From contig CM067588.1 in assembly GCA_034336665.1 (NCBI GenBank), forward strand, positions 4,900,655 through 4,964,654: a stretch of DNA of 64,000 nt, read 5' to 3'. Of the stretch, positions 12,007-29,330 are shown piece after piece. The notes below the pieces were generated by a model, which searched no databases, was not told the DNA's origin, and saw only the letters and a list, made by a program, of their open reading frames with translations. How positions within the stretch are numbered: position 1 is the first letter of the stretch; each line of letters starts with the position of its first letter. The position numbers and the translations under genes are program-made. The stretch is from Luscinia megarhynchos. Taxonomy: Eukaryota; Chordata; Aves; Passeriformes; Turdidae.

Positions 12007-14244
12007 ATGGTGTCCCTGAGCGACTTCCAGCGTAAGCAGGCACCGGGGGTGGCCTGTCCCCCGGGAATTCCCGTCCCCGCAGGATCCGGAGCTCCTGGGG
12101 ACGTTTGGCAGCTCTCAGTCCCGGTTTGGAGCTGCTGGATGGGGCGGTTGGGGCAGGGAGGGGTGAGATGGAAAAGGGGACGGGCTGGGGGTGGGGAGAT
12201 TTTCCAGGATCGTCCAGGGAGCATCTCCAGGATGGGACAGGGAAAAGGGGAAGTCTCTGGGGTTGATTTTTTCCTGATTTATCCGGTGCCCTCAGGATAT
12301 TATTCTGGGCCTCCTCCAGGCCTGGCCCGGGTGCAAAGGCTGTTCTGAGGTTTGGTAAAAATCCAACGGGTGTTTTTGGGAAGGAGCGGGCAGGACTGGG
12401 GTGTGAGCCGAGCCTTTGCCTTGCTCCCCCGTTCTCACAGGGATCGGAGTGGGCCTGGTCGGCTTCGGCCTCTTCTTCCTCCTCTTCGGGATCCTCCTGT
12501 ACTTCGACTCGGTGCTGCTGGCTTTTGGGAACGTGAGTAGGGCCGGCCTGGGGGTCCCCACAGGCGGATCAAGGAGCTGCCCTGACCCTCTGCCCTCCCT
12601 CCTGCCAGCTCCTCTTCCTCTCCGGCTTGGTCTTCATCATCGGCTTCCGGAGGACCTTCACCTTCTTCTTCCAGCGGCCCAAGCTGAAGGGCACCAGCTT
12701 CTTCTTCGGGGGGCTCGTGGTGGTCCTCATGCGCTGGCCCATCCTGGGGATGCTGCTGGAGGCCTACGGCTTCATCTCCCTCTTCAAGTGCGGGATGGGG
12801 TCCTGGGGATGGGATCCTGGGAATATGGATCTTTGGGATGGGATCCTGGGATGGGATCATCAGGATGGAATCATCAGGATGGGATCATCGGGTTGGGATC
12901 CTGGGGGTGGGATCCTGGGAATATGGATCTTTGGGATGGGATCATCAGGATGGGGTATTTGGGATGGGATCTTTGGGATGGGATCATCAGGATGGGATCC
13001 TGGGGATATGGATCTTTGGGGTGGGATCTTTGGGATGGGATCATCAGGATGGGATCATCAGGATGGGATCATCGGGTTGGGATCCTGGGGGTGGGATCCC
13101 GGGAATATGGATCTTTGGGATGGGATCTTTGGGATGGGATCTTTGGGATGGGATCATCATCAGGGATGGGATCCTGGGGATGGGATCCTGGGGATATGGA
13201 TCTTTGGGGTGGGATCTTTGGGATGGGATCTTTGGGATGGGATCCTGGGGATGGGATCATCAGGATGGGATCATCAGGATGGGATCATCGGGTTGGGATC
13301 CTGGGGGTGGGATCCTGGGAATATGGATCTTTGGGATGGGATCATCAGGATGGGGTCCTGGGAATGGGATCCTGGGAATATGGATCTTTGGGGTGGGATC
13401 ATGGGGATGGGATCCTGGGGATGGAATCCTGGGGATGGGATCTTTGGGATGGGATCTTTGGGGATGGGATCCTGGGAATGGGATCATTGGGATGGGATCT
13501 TTGGGGATGGGATCATCGGGTTGGGATCCTGAGGATGGGATCTTTGGGATGGGATCATCAGGATGGGATCATCGGTTGGGATCTTGGGGGTGGGATCCTG
13601 GGGATGGGATCTTTGGGATGGGATCTTTGGGGATGGGATCTTTGAGGATGGGATCCTGGGGATGGGATCCTGGGAATATGGATCTTTAGGATGGGATCCT
13701 GGGAATGGGATCATTGGGATGGAATCGTTGGGATGGGATCTTTGGGATGGGATCCTGGGAATGGGGGATGGGATCATCGGGGTGGGATCCTGGGAATGGG
13801 ATCTTCAGAATGGGATTCTGGGAATGGGATTTTGGGGGTAGGATCATCTGGATGGGCTATTTGGGATGGAATCTTCAGGATGGGATCCTGGGGATGAGAT
13901 CCTCAGGATGGGATCCTTGGGATCCGATCCCTGTGATGGGATCCCAGGGATGGAGCCTGGGCTAGGCAGATGCTCCCCAGAGCTCAGTGGAGCCTTTTTT
14001 TCCCACACAGGAGCTTCTTCCCGGTGGTTTTTGGGTTTTTGGGCTCACTGGCAAACATCCCCCTGCTGAGCCAGGTGAGAAAGGGCTGGGGATCCCTCTG
14101 ACCCTTCAATCCCTGGCTGGGGTCCCTGCACAGGAAATGTCACCGTGGTGTCCCCAGAGCTGCTCGGGGGCATTTCACACTAATCCTGCTCCGTTCCTGT
14201 CCCAGCTCCTGCAGAAAATGGGGGACAGCGGCTCCATGGTGTGA
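12007..14244 (+). CDS. GOLT1A: GOLT1A, Golgi transport 1A (5 exons)
   Basis: Small four-pass membrane protein of the GOT1 family, which acts in vesicle transport between ER and Golgi. Exons: 12007-12031, 12441-12532, 12609-12787, 14011-14074, 14206-14244. All junctions are GT-AG and phases agree. The product is 132 residues, the same length as the human protein. Four hydrophobic segments fall near residues 9-29, 33-53, 68-90 and 94-115, with the conserved blocks FGILLYFDSVLLAFGN, RRTFTFFFQRPKLKGTSFFFGG and MRWPILGMLLEAYGF. The start has the perfect Kozak GCCACCATGG. GOLT1A rather than GOLT1B is supported by its place between PLEKHA6 and REN. Intron 3 is almost entirely a minisatellite that starts at the donor. 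Confidence 0.95.
12791..13950 (+). repeat. Minisatellite filling GOLT1A intron 3
   Basis: Seventy or more short units (13-19 bp) built from GGGATGGGATC plus CTGGGAATATGGATCTTT, ATCATCAGG or TTTGG variants. Larger composite blocks of about 190 bp are themselves repeated. The array starts three bases after the splice donor. Confidence 0.95.
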
Positions 14245-14494
14245 CCTGGCCCCTTCTGGGCGAGTGGCTGCAATGGGACAGGCTGAGAGAGCCAGGTCCT
14301 GCTGTCCCCAAGAGCTGGTGACTCTCTTATCCCCAGGACTCTCAGGGGTGGCCAGAGCCACCCCCCAGCAGGGACAGTGTCCCCTCACTGTCCCACAGGG
14401 CTCCTGAGCCAGGCTCCGGGGCACAAGGGCTGTACCAGACTGGATTCTGGAATTCTTGTTGTTATTTAATTCTTTTCTGTGAAAGATTTAATTT

Positions 14495-14500
14495 AATAAA
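14495..14500 (+). terminator. GOLT1A: GOLT1A poly(A) signal
   Basis: AATAAA 250 bp after the stop codon, in an AT-rich context followed by an A-run. It is the only good signal before the next array. Confidence 0.8.
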
Positions 14501-14602
14501 AAGAAAAAAAAATCTGAGATCGAGCTCAGACTTGGCTCCTTTCGCAAAGGCTTGGGGCTTGTCCCAGCCCTGGCACCTCCTGATGTCACCAGGAGGCATT
14601 GA

Positions 14603-15712
14603 GGCCATGGCTGGGGGTGGCACGGGGACATTGCCATGGCTGGGGGTGGCATGGGGACATTGCCATGGCTGGGGGTGACACGGGGACATTGCCATGGCTG
14701 GGGATGGCACGGGGACATTGCCATGGCTGGGGGTGACACGGGGACATTGCCATGGCTGGGGATGGCACGGGGACATTGCCGATGGCTGGGGATGGCACAG
14801 GGACTTTGCCATGGCTGGGGGTGGCACGGGGACATTGCCATGGCTGGGGATGGCATGGGGACATTGCCATGGCTGGAGGTGGCATGGGGACATTGCCATG
14901 GCTGGGGGGTGGCACAGGGACATTGCCATGGCTGGAGGTGACACGGGGACATTGCCATGGCTGGGGGTGGCACAGGGACATTGCCATGGCTGGGGGTGGC
15001 ACAGGGACGTTGCCATGGCTGGGATGGCACGGGGACATTGCCATGGCTGGGGTGACACAGGGATGTTGCCATGGCTGGGGTGGCACAGGGACATTGCCAT
15101 GGCTGGGGGTGGCACGGGGACATTGCCATGGCTGGGGGTGGCACAGGGACATTGCCATGGCTGGGGGTGGCACAGGGACATTGCCGTGGCTGGGGGTGGC
15201 ATGGGGACATTGCCATGGCTGGGGGTGGCACAGGGACGTTGCCGTGGCTGGAGGTGGCAGCAGGGACATTGCCATGGCTGGGGGTGGCACAGGGGACGTT
15301 GCCATGGCTGGGAGGTGGCACGGGGACTTGCCATGGCTGGGGATGGCACAGGGCATTGCCATGGCTGGGGAGTGGCACAGGGACGTTGCCATGGCTGGAG
15401 GTGGCACGGGGACGTTGCCGTGGCTGGTGGTGGCACAGGGGCGTTGCCGTGGCTGGGGGTGGCACGGGGACATTGCCATGGCTGGAGGTGGCACGGGGAC
15501 TTTGCCATGGCTGGGGGTGGCACAGGGACATTGCCATGGCTGGGGGTGGCACGGGGACATTGCCATGGCTGGGGGTGGCACGGGGACATTGCCATGGCTG
15601 GGGGTGGCACGGGGACATTGCCATGGCTGGGGGTGGCACGGGGACATTGCCATGGCTGGGGGTGGCACAGGGACATTGCCAAGGCTGGGGGTGGCACGGG
15701 GACATTGCCATG
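14603..15712 (+). repeat. 29-bp minisatellite downstream of GOLT1A
   Basis: About thirty-eight copies of a 29-bp unit containing TTGCCATGGCTGGGGGTGGC and ACGGGGACA. The 29-bp period is not a multiple of three and copies contain 1-base indels, so it produces long open frames in several phases that are not genes. Confidence 0.97.
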
Positions 15713-15829
15713 CCAGCACTGCAGGTGTCACAGGACCCTCTGCAGGGCAGGAACTCCCCCTGTGTCACCTCAGGTGATTTTTAAGGAGTTCTGCCCAGGC
15801 TGCTGGAATCGCTCTCTGCAGGAACAGGA

Positions 15830-16338
15830 GTTGGACACTCCTGGGAACTCCTGGGAACTCCTGGGCAACTCTCAGATAACTCCTGGGTAACTCCTGGGTA
15901 ACTCCTGGGTAACTCTCAGATAACTCCTGGGTAACTCCTGGGTAACTCCTGGGTAACTCCTGGGTAACTCCTGGGTAACTCCTGGATAACTCTTGGGTAA
16001 CTCCTGGGTAACTCCTGGGTAACTCCTGGGTAACTCCTGGGTAACTCTCAGGTAACTCCTGGGTAACTCCTGGGTAACTCCTGGGTAACTCCTGGGTAAC
16101 TCTCAGGTAACTCCCCGGGTAACTCCTGGGTAACTCTCAGGTAACTCCTGGATAACTCCTGGGTAACTCTCAGATAACTCTCAGATAACTCCTGGGTAAC
16201 TCCTGGGTAACTCCTGGGTAACTCTCAGGGTAACTCCTGGGTAACTCCTGGGGTAACTCTCAGATAACTCTCAGGGTAACTCCTGGGTAACTCCCGGGTA
16301 ACTCCTGGGTAACTCCTGGGTAACTCCCGGATAACTCA
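15830..16338 (+). repeat. 11-bp minisatellite
   Basis: About forty-five copies of TAACTCCTGGG, with TAACTCTCAGG/A variants interspersed. Confidence 0.96.
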
Positions 16339-16499
16339 GCATCTCCACCAGCTGAGCCGGATCCCAGCTGTTTCCGGGAGCTCGGCAAGCTGGAGTTTAA
16401 TTAAACGCCAAAGCAATCACATCAAGATGCCCAGAGCTTTCCTCAGCGTGCAGGAATTAATTAATGACTTGGAGCTGAGGCTGCTCCCTCTGGAGCCTG

Positions 16500-17440
16500 G
16501 TGGGACACGGTGGCTCTGTGCCTGTTGTCACCTGGCTGTGGCTGCTGTCACCTGGCTGTGCCTGTTGTCACCTGGCTCTGTGCCTGTTGTCACCTGGTTG
16601 TGCCCACTGTCACCTCACTGTGCCCGCTGTCACCTGGCTGTGGCTGTTGTCACCCGGCTGTGCCTGTTGTCACCTGGCCCTGCCTGTTGTCACCTGGATG
16701 TAGCTGTTGTCACCTGGCTGTGCCCATTGTCACCTGGCTGTGGCTGTTGTCACCTGGCTGTGCCCGCTGTCACCCTGGCTGTGCCCGCTGTCACCTCACT
16801 GTGCCTGTTGTCACCTGGCTGTGCCTGTTGTCACCTGGCTGTGCCCGTTGTCACCGGCTGTGCCCACTGTCACCTGGCTGTGCCGCTGTCACCTGGTTGT
16901 GCCCGTTGTCACCTGGCTGTGCCTGTTGTCACCTGACTGTGCCCGCTGTCACCTGGCTGTGCCCGCTGTCACCTGGCTGTGCCCGCTGTCACCTGGTTGT
17001 GCCCGTTGTCACCTGGCTGTGCCTGTTGTCACCTGGTTGTGGCTGTTGTCACCTGGCTGTGGCTGTCGTCACCTGGCTGTGCCCACTGTCACCTGGCTGT
17101 GCCCGTTGTCACCCGACTGTGCCTGTTGTCACCTGGCTGTGCCCGCTGTCACCTGGTTGTGCCCGTTGTCACCTGGCTGTGCCTGCTGTCACCTGGCTGT
17201 GGCTGTCGTCACCTGGTTGTGGCTGTCGTCACCTGGCTGTGCCCACTGTCACCTGGCTGTGCCCGTTGTCACCCGACTGTGTCTGTTGTCATCTGGCTGT
17301 GGCTGTTGTCACCTGGCTGTGCCTGTTGTCACCCGGTTGTGCCCACTGTCACCTGTTTGTGGCTGTTGTCACCCGGTTGTGCCCACTGTCACCTGGCTGT
17401 GCCCGCTGTCACCCTGGCTGTGGCTGTTGTCACCAGCCCA
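16500..17440 (+). repeat. 20-bp minisatellite
   Basis: About forty-five copies of GTCACCTGGCTGTGCCCGCT with CCTGTT and GGCTGTT variants. Separated from the 11-bp array by a unique AT-rich island (16385-16495). Confidence 0.96.
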
Positions 17441-17799
17441 GCTGTGCTCCAGGTAAAACAGGGCTGAGAGCAGCTCTGGGCTGGTTTGGGCACCCAAATC
17501 CCAGCTCAGGGAAGGGAAACTGAGATTCCTGGCAGGAACCTGGAGGCTTGGAGTCGCCTCAGTGCCTCTGGTCCTGGTTTGCTTTGCTCCAGATGAAAAT
17601 TCCCGACTTTTCCCGGAGAGGATTCATTATTAGGGCTTCACCAGGAGGAAGATCCCAGAGGCAGCATGGGAGATGAGGAGATTCCCGAGGTTTTTGGGGC
17701 CCCATCCCTGTGGAAGCGAGCGTGGGGGAGCAGGAAAGGTGCCCAGGTGCTGGGAGGAGCCATCACCTCACCCTGCCGGGAACACCAAGGATGAGGAGA

Positions 17800-17945
17800 T
17801 TTCTGGATGGCAGAATCACGGAATGATTTGGGTTTTAGGGATCTTAAATCCCATCCCATCCCATGGGACACCTTTCCTCTATCCCAGGTTGCTCCAAACC
17901 CCACCCAGACACTGCCATGGGGCAGCCACAGCTTTTCCAGGCTCG
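17800..17945 (-). mobile_element. CR1 LINE 3' fragment
   Basis: On the minus strand this resembles the avian CR1 3' end. The plus strand shows AATCACGGAATGATTTGGG, then a CATGGGACACC block, CAGGTTGCTCCAAACCCCA and GGGCAGCCACAGCTTTTCC, in the order expected of a 5'-truncated, diverged CR1. No open reverse-transcriptase frame remains. Confidence 0.7.
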
Positions 17946-19940
17946 GAAGACCCGCAGGGAATTGCTGGGAGCTCCCTCAGCCAGAGCTCCTCTCCAGAAG
18001 ATTTTTGCCGGGAATGTTTTCCCCCGGCTCTGTAAATCCTCTCCCTGGCAGGGTTCGGGTTTCACTCACAAGCTCCGGGTTTGCCCTGACGTCAATCCCC
18101 GAATTCCCCCGGTGCTGGTGCCATCCAGAGCCTCCCTAAGCCCTTCCCAAAAGTTGTTTTTTTCAGTCACCCAGAATGAGGATCCTCACGAGCTCTGTGT
18201 GTTTTCACCCGCAGCAAAAACCTGGATTAGAAAAGCTGGAAAACGTGTGGGAAGAGCAGAAATTCACTGACTTTTTTCTGTGCTGCTCAAAAAAATATTC
18301 TTCCAGAAATCAAAGCTGTTCAGCCAAACTTCCCAATGATTTTGGTTTTGGAGTGGGAAGAGTTAAAAATTCGGATTTTATTTTAAGGAAAGCACCCACT
18401 GAGCCTGACAGGAGAGAGGAATTAATTTATCCATCAGGAAGGCGATTGCTCTGCTCTGGGAAATGTTTTCCTTCCATTCTCCCTGAAAAACAGGCAGGAA
18501 AGTGACTGGGGAGCAATTCCCTATTTCCAGAGGAGCTGCTCTGGACGGGATCCATTACTGGAGAAAACCCAAACTGCAACAGGTTCCCCACGTGGATCCA
18601 GTGAGGGACTTCTGCCTCTCCCTGATGCCCTGGAATTTTGAAATTTTGGAATTTTGCAAATTGTAATTTTGAAAATTCAAGAGTTAAGGGATGTTTTGGG
18701 GCTACGTGGGAAGAGTTCAGGATCTTTCCCTCTGGATCCGAAGGGCTGGGAATGAACCCAGAGCTGCCTGATGTCCCTGTGCCCTTCCCTCACGGGTCCC
18801 TGTCCCTTTAACCTCCCCACAAAACCACTTTTCCTGTTTTTTAAAGCCTTTCCCATCGCAGATCCAGCTCCAGGCTGGCAGAGGGGACTGGGAAATTCCT
18901 TGGGGTTTTTTTCCAGCGCTGGGAAAGAGTCCCAGGCTGGGGACACCCCAGAGCCCCGGAGCTGGGACAGCCACCCCAGTGGCCACCCCGAAGCAGCAGC
19001 TCTTGGCTCTCAGATGGATTTGGGGAAGTCTTTTCCCTCTTTTCCCTCCGTTTCCCATCCGGGGGGGGTTTGGGGGCCATCCCAGTGTCAGGGGAGGGTT
19101 CCCCACCCCACAGCCCTTCCCAGTTTATCCCATTCTGGATTCCCCACCGGAGGGGGATCCAGCTGGGGCAAAGCATCCCAAACCCTCGGGGATCCCGCAG
19201 GGGTGGCTGCCCAGAAGGGGCTGGGAAGGTCGGATCCCCCAGCCCCACACCCCGGGAGCCCCTTTTCCTTTGAAGTCCCGCCTCACCCGCGGCTTTTCCT
19301 GCGGGGAGTGGAGCTTGGCAGAGCCCGCGGGATGCCCGGCAGGGATTTACGGCCGCGGGCTCTGCCAGCTCTGACCCCGCTCCCTCCCCGCAACCTGCGC
19401 CGGGCCACGCGGCTCCCCGGAGTGACGCAGGGACACGGGCCCTGCGTGGGAAAAGACGTCAGGGATGGGGACAGAGCGCCGCGGGGCTGAGCCCTGGGGC
19501 TGCCGGGGTCAGCAGTGCCCTGGCAGCCGAAATCCCAGCGGGAATGAGGCACCGAACCTCCGGGTTTGGGGGAAAGTGGTTCGGAGTTTGTGTCCCCCCC
19601 GACTGGGGTGACAGCCCTGAACAAATCCCATGAGGGGGAGGGTGATTGTGGGGCTGGGGGTCGAGGTGACCTCGGGGTTCATCCGAGAACATTTTTATTG
19701 CTTTGGAGTAATTTCCCACCGAGATTCCCGAGGCTGGGAGACCCTGGGAGCCGCGGGGCTGATGCAGCACCCCCGCCTGGGCTGGGGGGACACAGGGAGC
19801 TGGGGGGGGCAGTGGGTGCAGCTGGAAGCTCCTGAGGGATTTGGGCAGCGTCTCCCTTTCCAAACATCCCGATCTGATCCTGGCTGGAGCAGCTGTGATG
19901 AGTTTGGCCGTTCCCTGCTCCAAGCTCCAGCCCTGGTTTA
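17946..19940. other. Unique sequence between GOLT1A and REN; no gene called
   Basis: About 2 kb of non-repetitive DNA where mammals have KISS1 and where renin regulatory elements would be expected. It contains a consensus CRE (TGACGTCA, 18087-18094), an acceptor-like tract at about 18150-18166 followed by an open frame, and a CpG-rich block at 19270-19470 with a perfect-armed hairpin. No exon can be called with confidence. Confidence 0.5.
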
Positions 19941-19942
19941 GC

Positions 19943-20385
19943 ACAGCATTCCCAATATGCCCAGTGCCATCCATGGCATTCCCAATATGCCCAGTGCCAT
20001 CCATGCCATTCCCAGCGTGCCCAGTGCCATCCATGCCATTCCCAACCTGCCCAGTTCCATCCATGCCATTCCCAACCTGCCCAGTGCCATCCATGGCATT
20101 CCCAGTGTGCCCAGTTCTATCCATGCCACTCCCAGCCTGCCCAGTGCCATCCATGGCATTCCCAGTATGCCCAGTTCCATCCACGTCATTCCCAGTGTGC
20201 CCAGTGTCATCCATGCCATTCCCAGTGTGCCCAGTTCCATCCATGCCATTCCCAGCGTATGCCCAGTTCCATCCATGTCATTCCCAGTCTGCCCAGTTCC
20301 ATGCATGCCATTCCCAGTCTGCCCAGTGCCATCCATGCCATTCCCAGTCTGCCCAGTCCCATCCATGCCATTCCCAGCCCTCCCC
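19943..20385 (+). repeat. 30-bp minisatellite at the REN promoter
   Basis: About fourteen copies of a 30-bp unit that starts CCATCCATGCCATTCCCAG and ends TGCCCAGTT. The array ends about 45 bp before the REN TATA box. The same unit forms a second array in ETNK2 intron 2. Confidence 0.96.
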
Positions 20386-20429
20386 CTGCCAGGGGGAGGA
20401 GGAACCCGCAGGGATGGAGGATCCCGGGC

Positions 20430-20437
20430 TATAAAAG
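20430..20437 (+). promoter_or_regulatory. REN: REN TATA box
   Basis: TATAAAAG in the context GGGCTATAAAAGCTTC, 73 bp upstream of the start codon, which places transcription start near 20460. A TATA-driven promoter agrees with mammalian renin. Confidence 0.8.
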
Positions 20438-20509
20438 CTTCCTCTCCTCCGGGACGGGCCGGAGCTGCCGGCAGGGGAGGTGACAGCGGGAGGTGACAGC
20501 GGGGACACG

Positions 20510-26822
<6,313 letters not shown>

Positions 26823-27182
26823 GGGCCCGGGGGGCGGGAGGGGCCGGGGGAGAAGCGGAGGAGAACGGGAGGATGGAGGAGCAGCGAGGGAACAGCAGCT
26901 CCCTCCCGGCTCCGCCGCCGCAGCCGCTCCAAACCTCGCCCGCTCCCGCTCCCGAACCCCCGCGCTGCTTCCCGGGAGCTTCTCCTGCTGCCTGAGCCTG
27001 GAGCGGCGCCGGGAATCCCAGCGGGACCCTTTGGGATGATGTGCAATGACAGGACTTGCTGCCGGTGTGGCTCAGGGATGGTCTGGGACTGTTCGTGTTG
27101 TTCCTAAATTTGGGGGGGAAATAATCAGTGTTTAATGATAGTTTTATCCAGTGTTAGCTCTGCCCTTCTTCGTGACTTTGAT

Positions 27183-27188
27183 ATTAAA
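27183..27188 (+). terminator. REN: REN poly(A) signal (ATTAAA)
   Basis: ATTAAA about 360 bp after the stop, in an AT-rich stretch. It is the only good candidate before the next island. Confidence 0.55.
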
Positions 27189-27199
27189 CAATTTAAAGC

Positions 27200-28375
27200 A
27201 ACAGGAGGATGAGTGGAGGGTTGGTCTTGCAGAGGGGGGGAATCAGACACTGGGGGTGGGAAAATTCAGATTCTTGTGGGAGAAATGTTTTTTTTTTTTC
27301 TGTCACCTCCAAAACGCCGGGGTGGTGGCAGTGGCTCTTCAGGGCCGGGGGTGGAGGATGGGACGGATATCTCCTCTCACCCAGCGTTTCCTGAGCCGCT
27401 CATCAGCGCAGGAAATCCCGGGAGCAGCGGCAGGGAGGGATGGGGCCGTCAGAGAAGAGGGAATCTGCTGAAGCTACACCCACAACCTTCTGCATGCCCG
27501 GCGAGTCTCCCCTTCTACCGGAGCGAAATCCCACCCGGAAATTTCCAAACCTCCTCTGCCCTGCTCTCCACAGCCGAAACTCTGGTCTGGAGAAGACTCG
27601 AGTGGGTGTTAAAGGTGATTTCAGCTCTCACCGCTGCTTCTGCCACATCCCCCAGCTGGAAAACGCTCAGCCTGGCCTGAACCGGGATGGTTTTTCGGTT
27701 CTATTCCAACTCCGCGCCCTCGTTTCAAGCAGCAGGAGTTAAAAACCGGCCGGGCCGCTGCCGGGCCCCTTAAGCCGGGCTATTAACACCTCTAATCGCC
27801 TGCTCCAGGCGCAATTTCCCGCTGGATGCGGCGGCCCTGCCCGCGGGGCTCCACCAGCCCGGATTAGATCGTTCCGGCCGAGCAATTAGGCCACGCTCAG
27901 TCCAGCAAAGCGCGGCACCAATTATGCCCGTCCTATTAACACTGACAGGGCTGGCGCTATTTTTAGAATCTGCCCTGCGGGGTTTTTGTCCCTCTCCTCC
28001 CCTTCCTGAAATGATTTTTTCCCCAGGTCTCCACGGTCCATTGGGTTGATTTCGGCGCGGCCAGCTGGGAACTTTGGAGGGGGCATTTTCCTCTGCCGGC
28101 CGTGTCACGCTGTTATTTCCTCTGATAATGAAATGGGAATGAAGCCGCTCCGGAGCCGCCTCCGGGGGCTGCGGGGGCTCTGCCAGCGGGAAAATCCCGC
28201 TCTGTCTTCACCCCCAAAATCTCTTCCCAGCCCTGCTGTGAACCCCTACGGAAGTCAGTGAGCGGAGGGTGCAATGGGAGAGGTTATTCCGAGGGGATCC
28301 ATCCTGCCTGGAGCTCATCCCCTGCACGGCATCCTCCTCCTTTTTCATCCCAAAAGGAGGGATGGAGGAGGGGCT
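27200..28375. other. REN-ETNK2 intergenic sequence with a candidate regulatory block
   Basis: No gene. The part at 27750-28150 is non-repetitive and dense in homeodomain-type cores (CTAATCGCC, GGATTAGATC, GCAATTAGG, CCAATTATGC, two TATTAACAC). The first half shows no recognisable structure. Confidence 0.45.
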
Positions 28376-28377
28376 CA

Positions 28378-28437
28378 GGGGAGGGATGGATGGACGGATG
28401 GATGGATGGGTGGATGGATGGATGGACGGACGGATAT
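28378..28437 (+). repeat. (GGAT)n microsatellite
   Basis: About fourteen GGAT/GGAC tetranucleotides. Confidence 0.9.
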
Positions 28438-28689
28438 TGGGGTGCAGGGCAGCAGCTGCAGGTGTGGCGGTCTCGGTGCGGATCCTCTGGGATGGTTTTG
28501 GGGTTCCAGGAATGGGCGGGGGAGGCACCGGCAGCAGGTGCGGCAGAGCGGGATCCCGGTGCGGGTCGGGCGGGGGTGGGATGCCCATTCACCGGGATCC
28601 GGTACCGATGCGGATGCAGTGCCCAGGATGCGGTCCCGGCCGTCCCGGGGCGGGAGGGATGATGCCGGTGCAGAACGCGTGCGGGTGCA

Positions 28690-29330
28690 GCTCCCGGGTC
28701 TCGGTGTGCGGGTCCCGCCCTGCCCCCGGTACCGGTCCCGGTAGAATGCTGATCCCGGGTTTGGGAGGCCGGTGCCGGCAGGATGCGGGTCCCTGCCCCC
28801 GGTGCCGGTCCCGGTAGGATGCGGTTCCCTATCCCCGGTGCCAGTCCCGGTAGGATGCGGGTCCCTATCCCCGGTGCCGGTCCCGGTAGGATGTAGATCC
28901 TTACCCCCGGTACCGGTCCCGGTAGGATGCGGGTCCCTGCCCCCCGTGCCAGTCCCGGTAGGATGTAGATCCTTACCCCCAGTACCGATCCCGGTAGGAT
29001 GCGGATCCCAGCCCCAGGTGCCGGTCCCGGTAGGATGTAGATTCTTACCCCCGGTGTCGGTCCCGGTAGGATGCGGGTCCCTGCCGCCAGTACCGGTCCC
29101 CGTAGGATGCGGTTCCCTATCCCCGGTGCCGGTCCCGGTAGGATGTAGATCCTTACCCCCGGTGCCGGTCCCGGTAGGATGTAGATTCTTACCCCCAGTA
29201 CCGGTCCCGGTAGGATGCAGATCCCTGCCCCCGGTGCCGGTCCCGGTAGGATGTAGATCCTTACCCCCGGTGCCGGTCGCTGCCCCCGGTGCCGGTCCCG
29301 GTAGGATGCAGATCCCTGCCCGCGGTGCCG
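28690..29330 (+). repeat. 36-bp minisatellite upstream of ETNK2
   Basis: About seventeen copies of a 36-bp unit made of GGTGCCGGTCCCGGTAGGAT and a GTAGATCCTTACCCCC or GCGGGTCCCTGCCCCC half. The two half types often alternate. It ends about 120 bp before the ETNK2 start codon. Confidence 0.95.

Noticed and set aside
14462..15890. Long open frames on both strands (up to about 430 codons) through the 29-bp array
   Set aside because: They are repeat translations with no start or stop logic, no splice context and a different frame after each indel. The same applies to long frames in the arrays at 12.6-13.9, 16.4-17.5, 28.4-29.7, 39.1-41.2, 42.2-43.1, 44.9-45.8, 55.7-56.9 and 56.9-57.8 kb.
26823..27180. 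Possible extra coding exon after the renin stop
   Set aside because: The frame after the TGA is a GC-rich 3' UTR. The renin C-terminus (NRIGFATAR) is complete.
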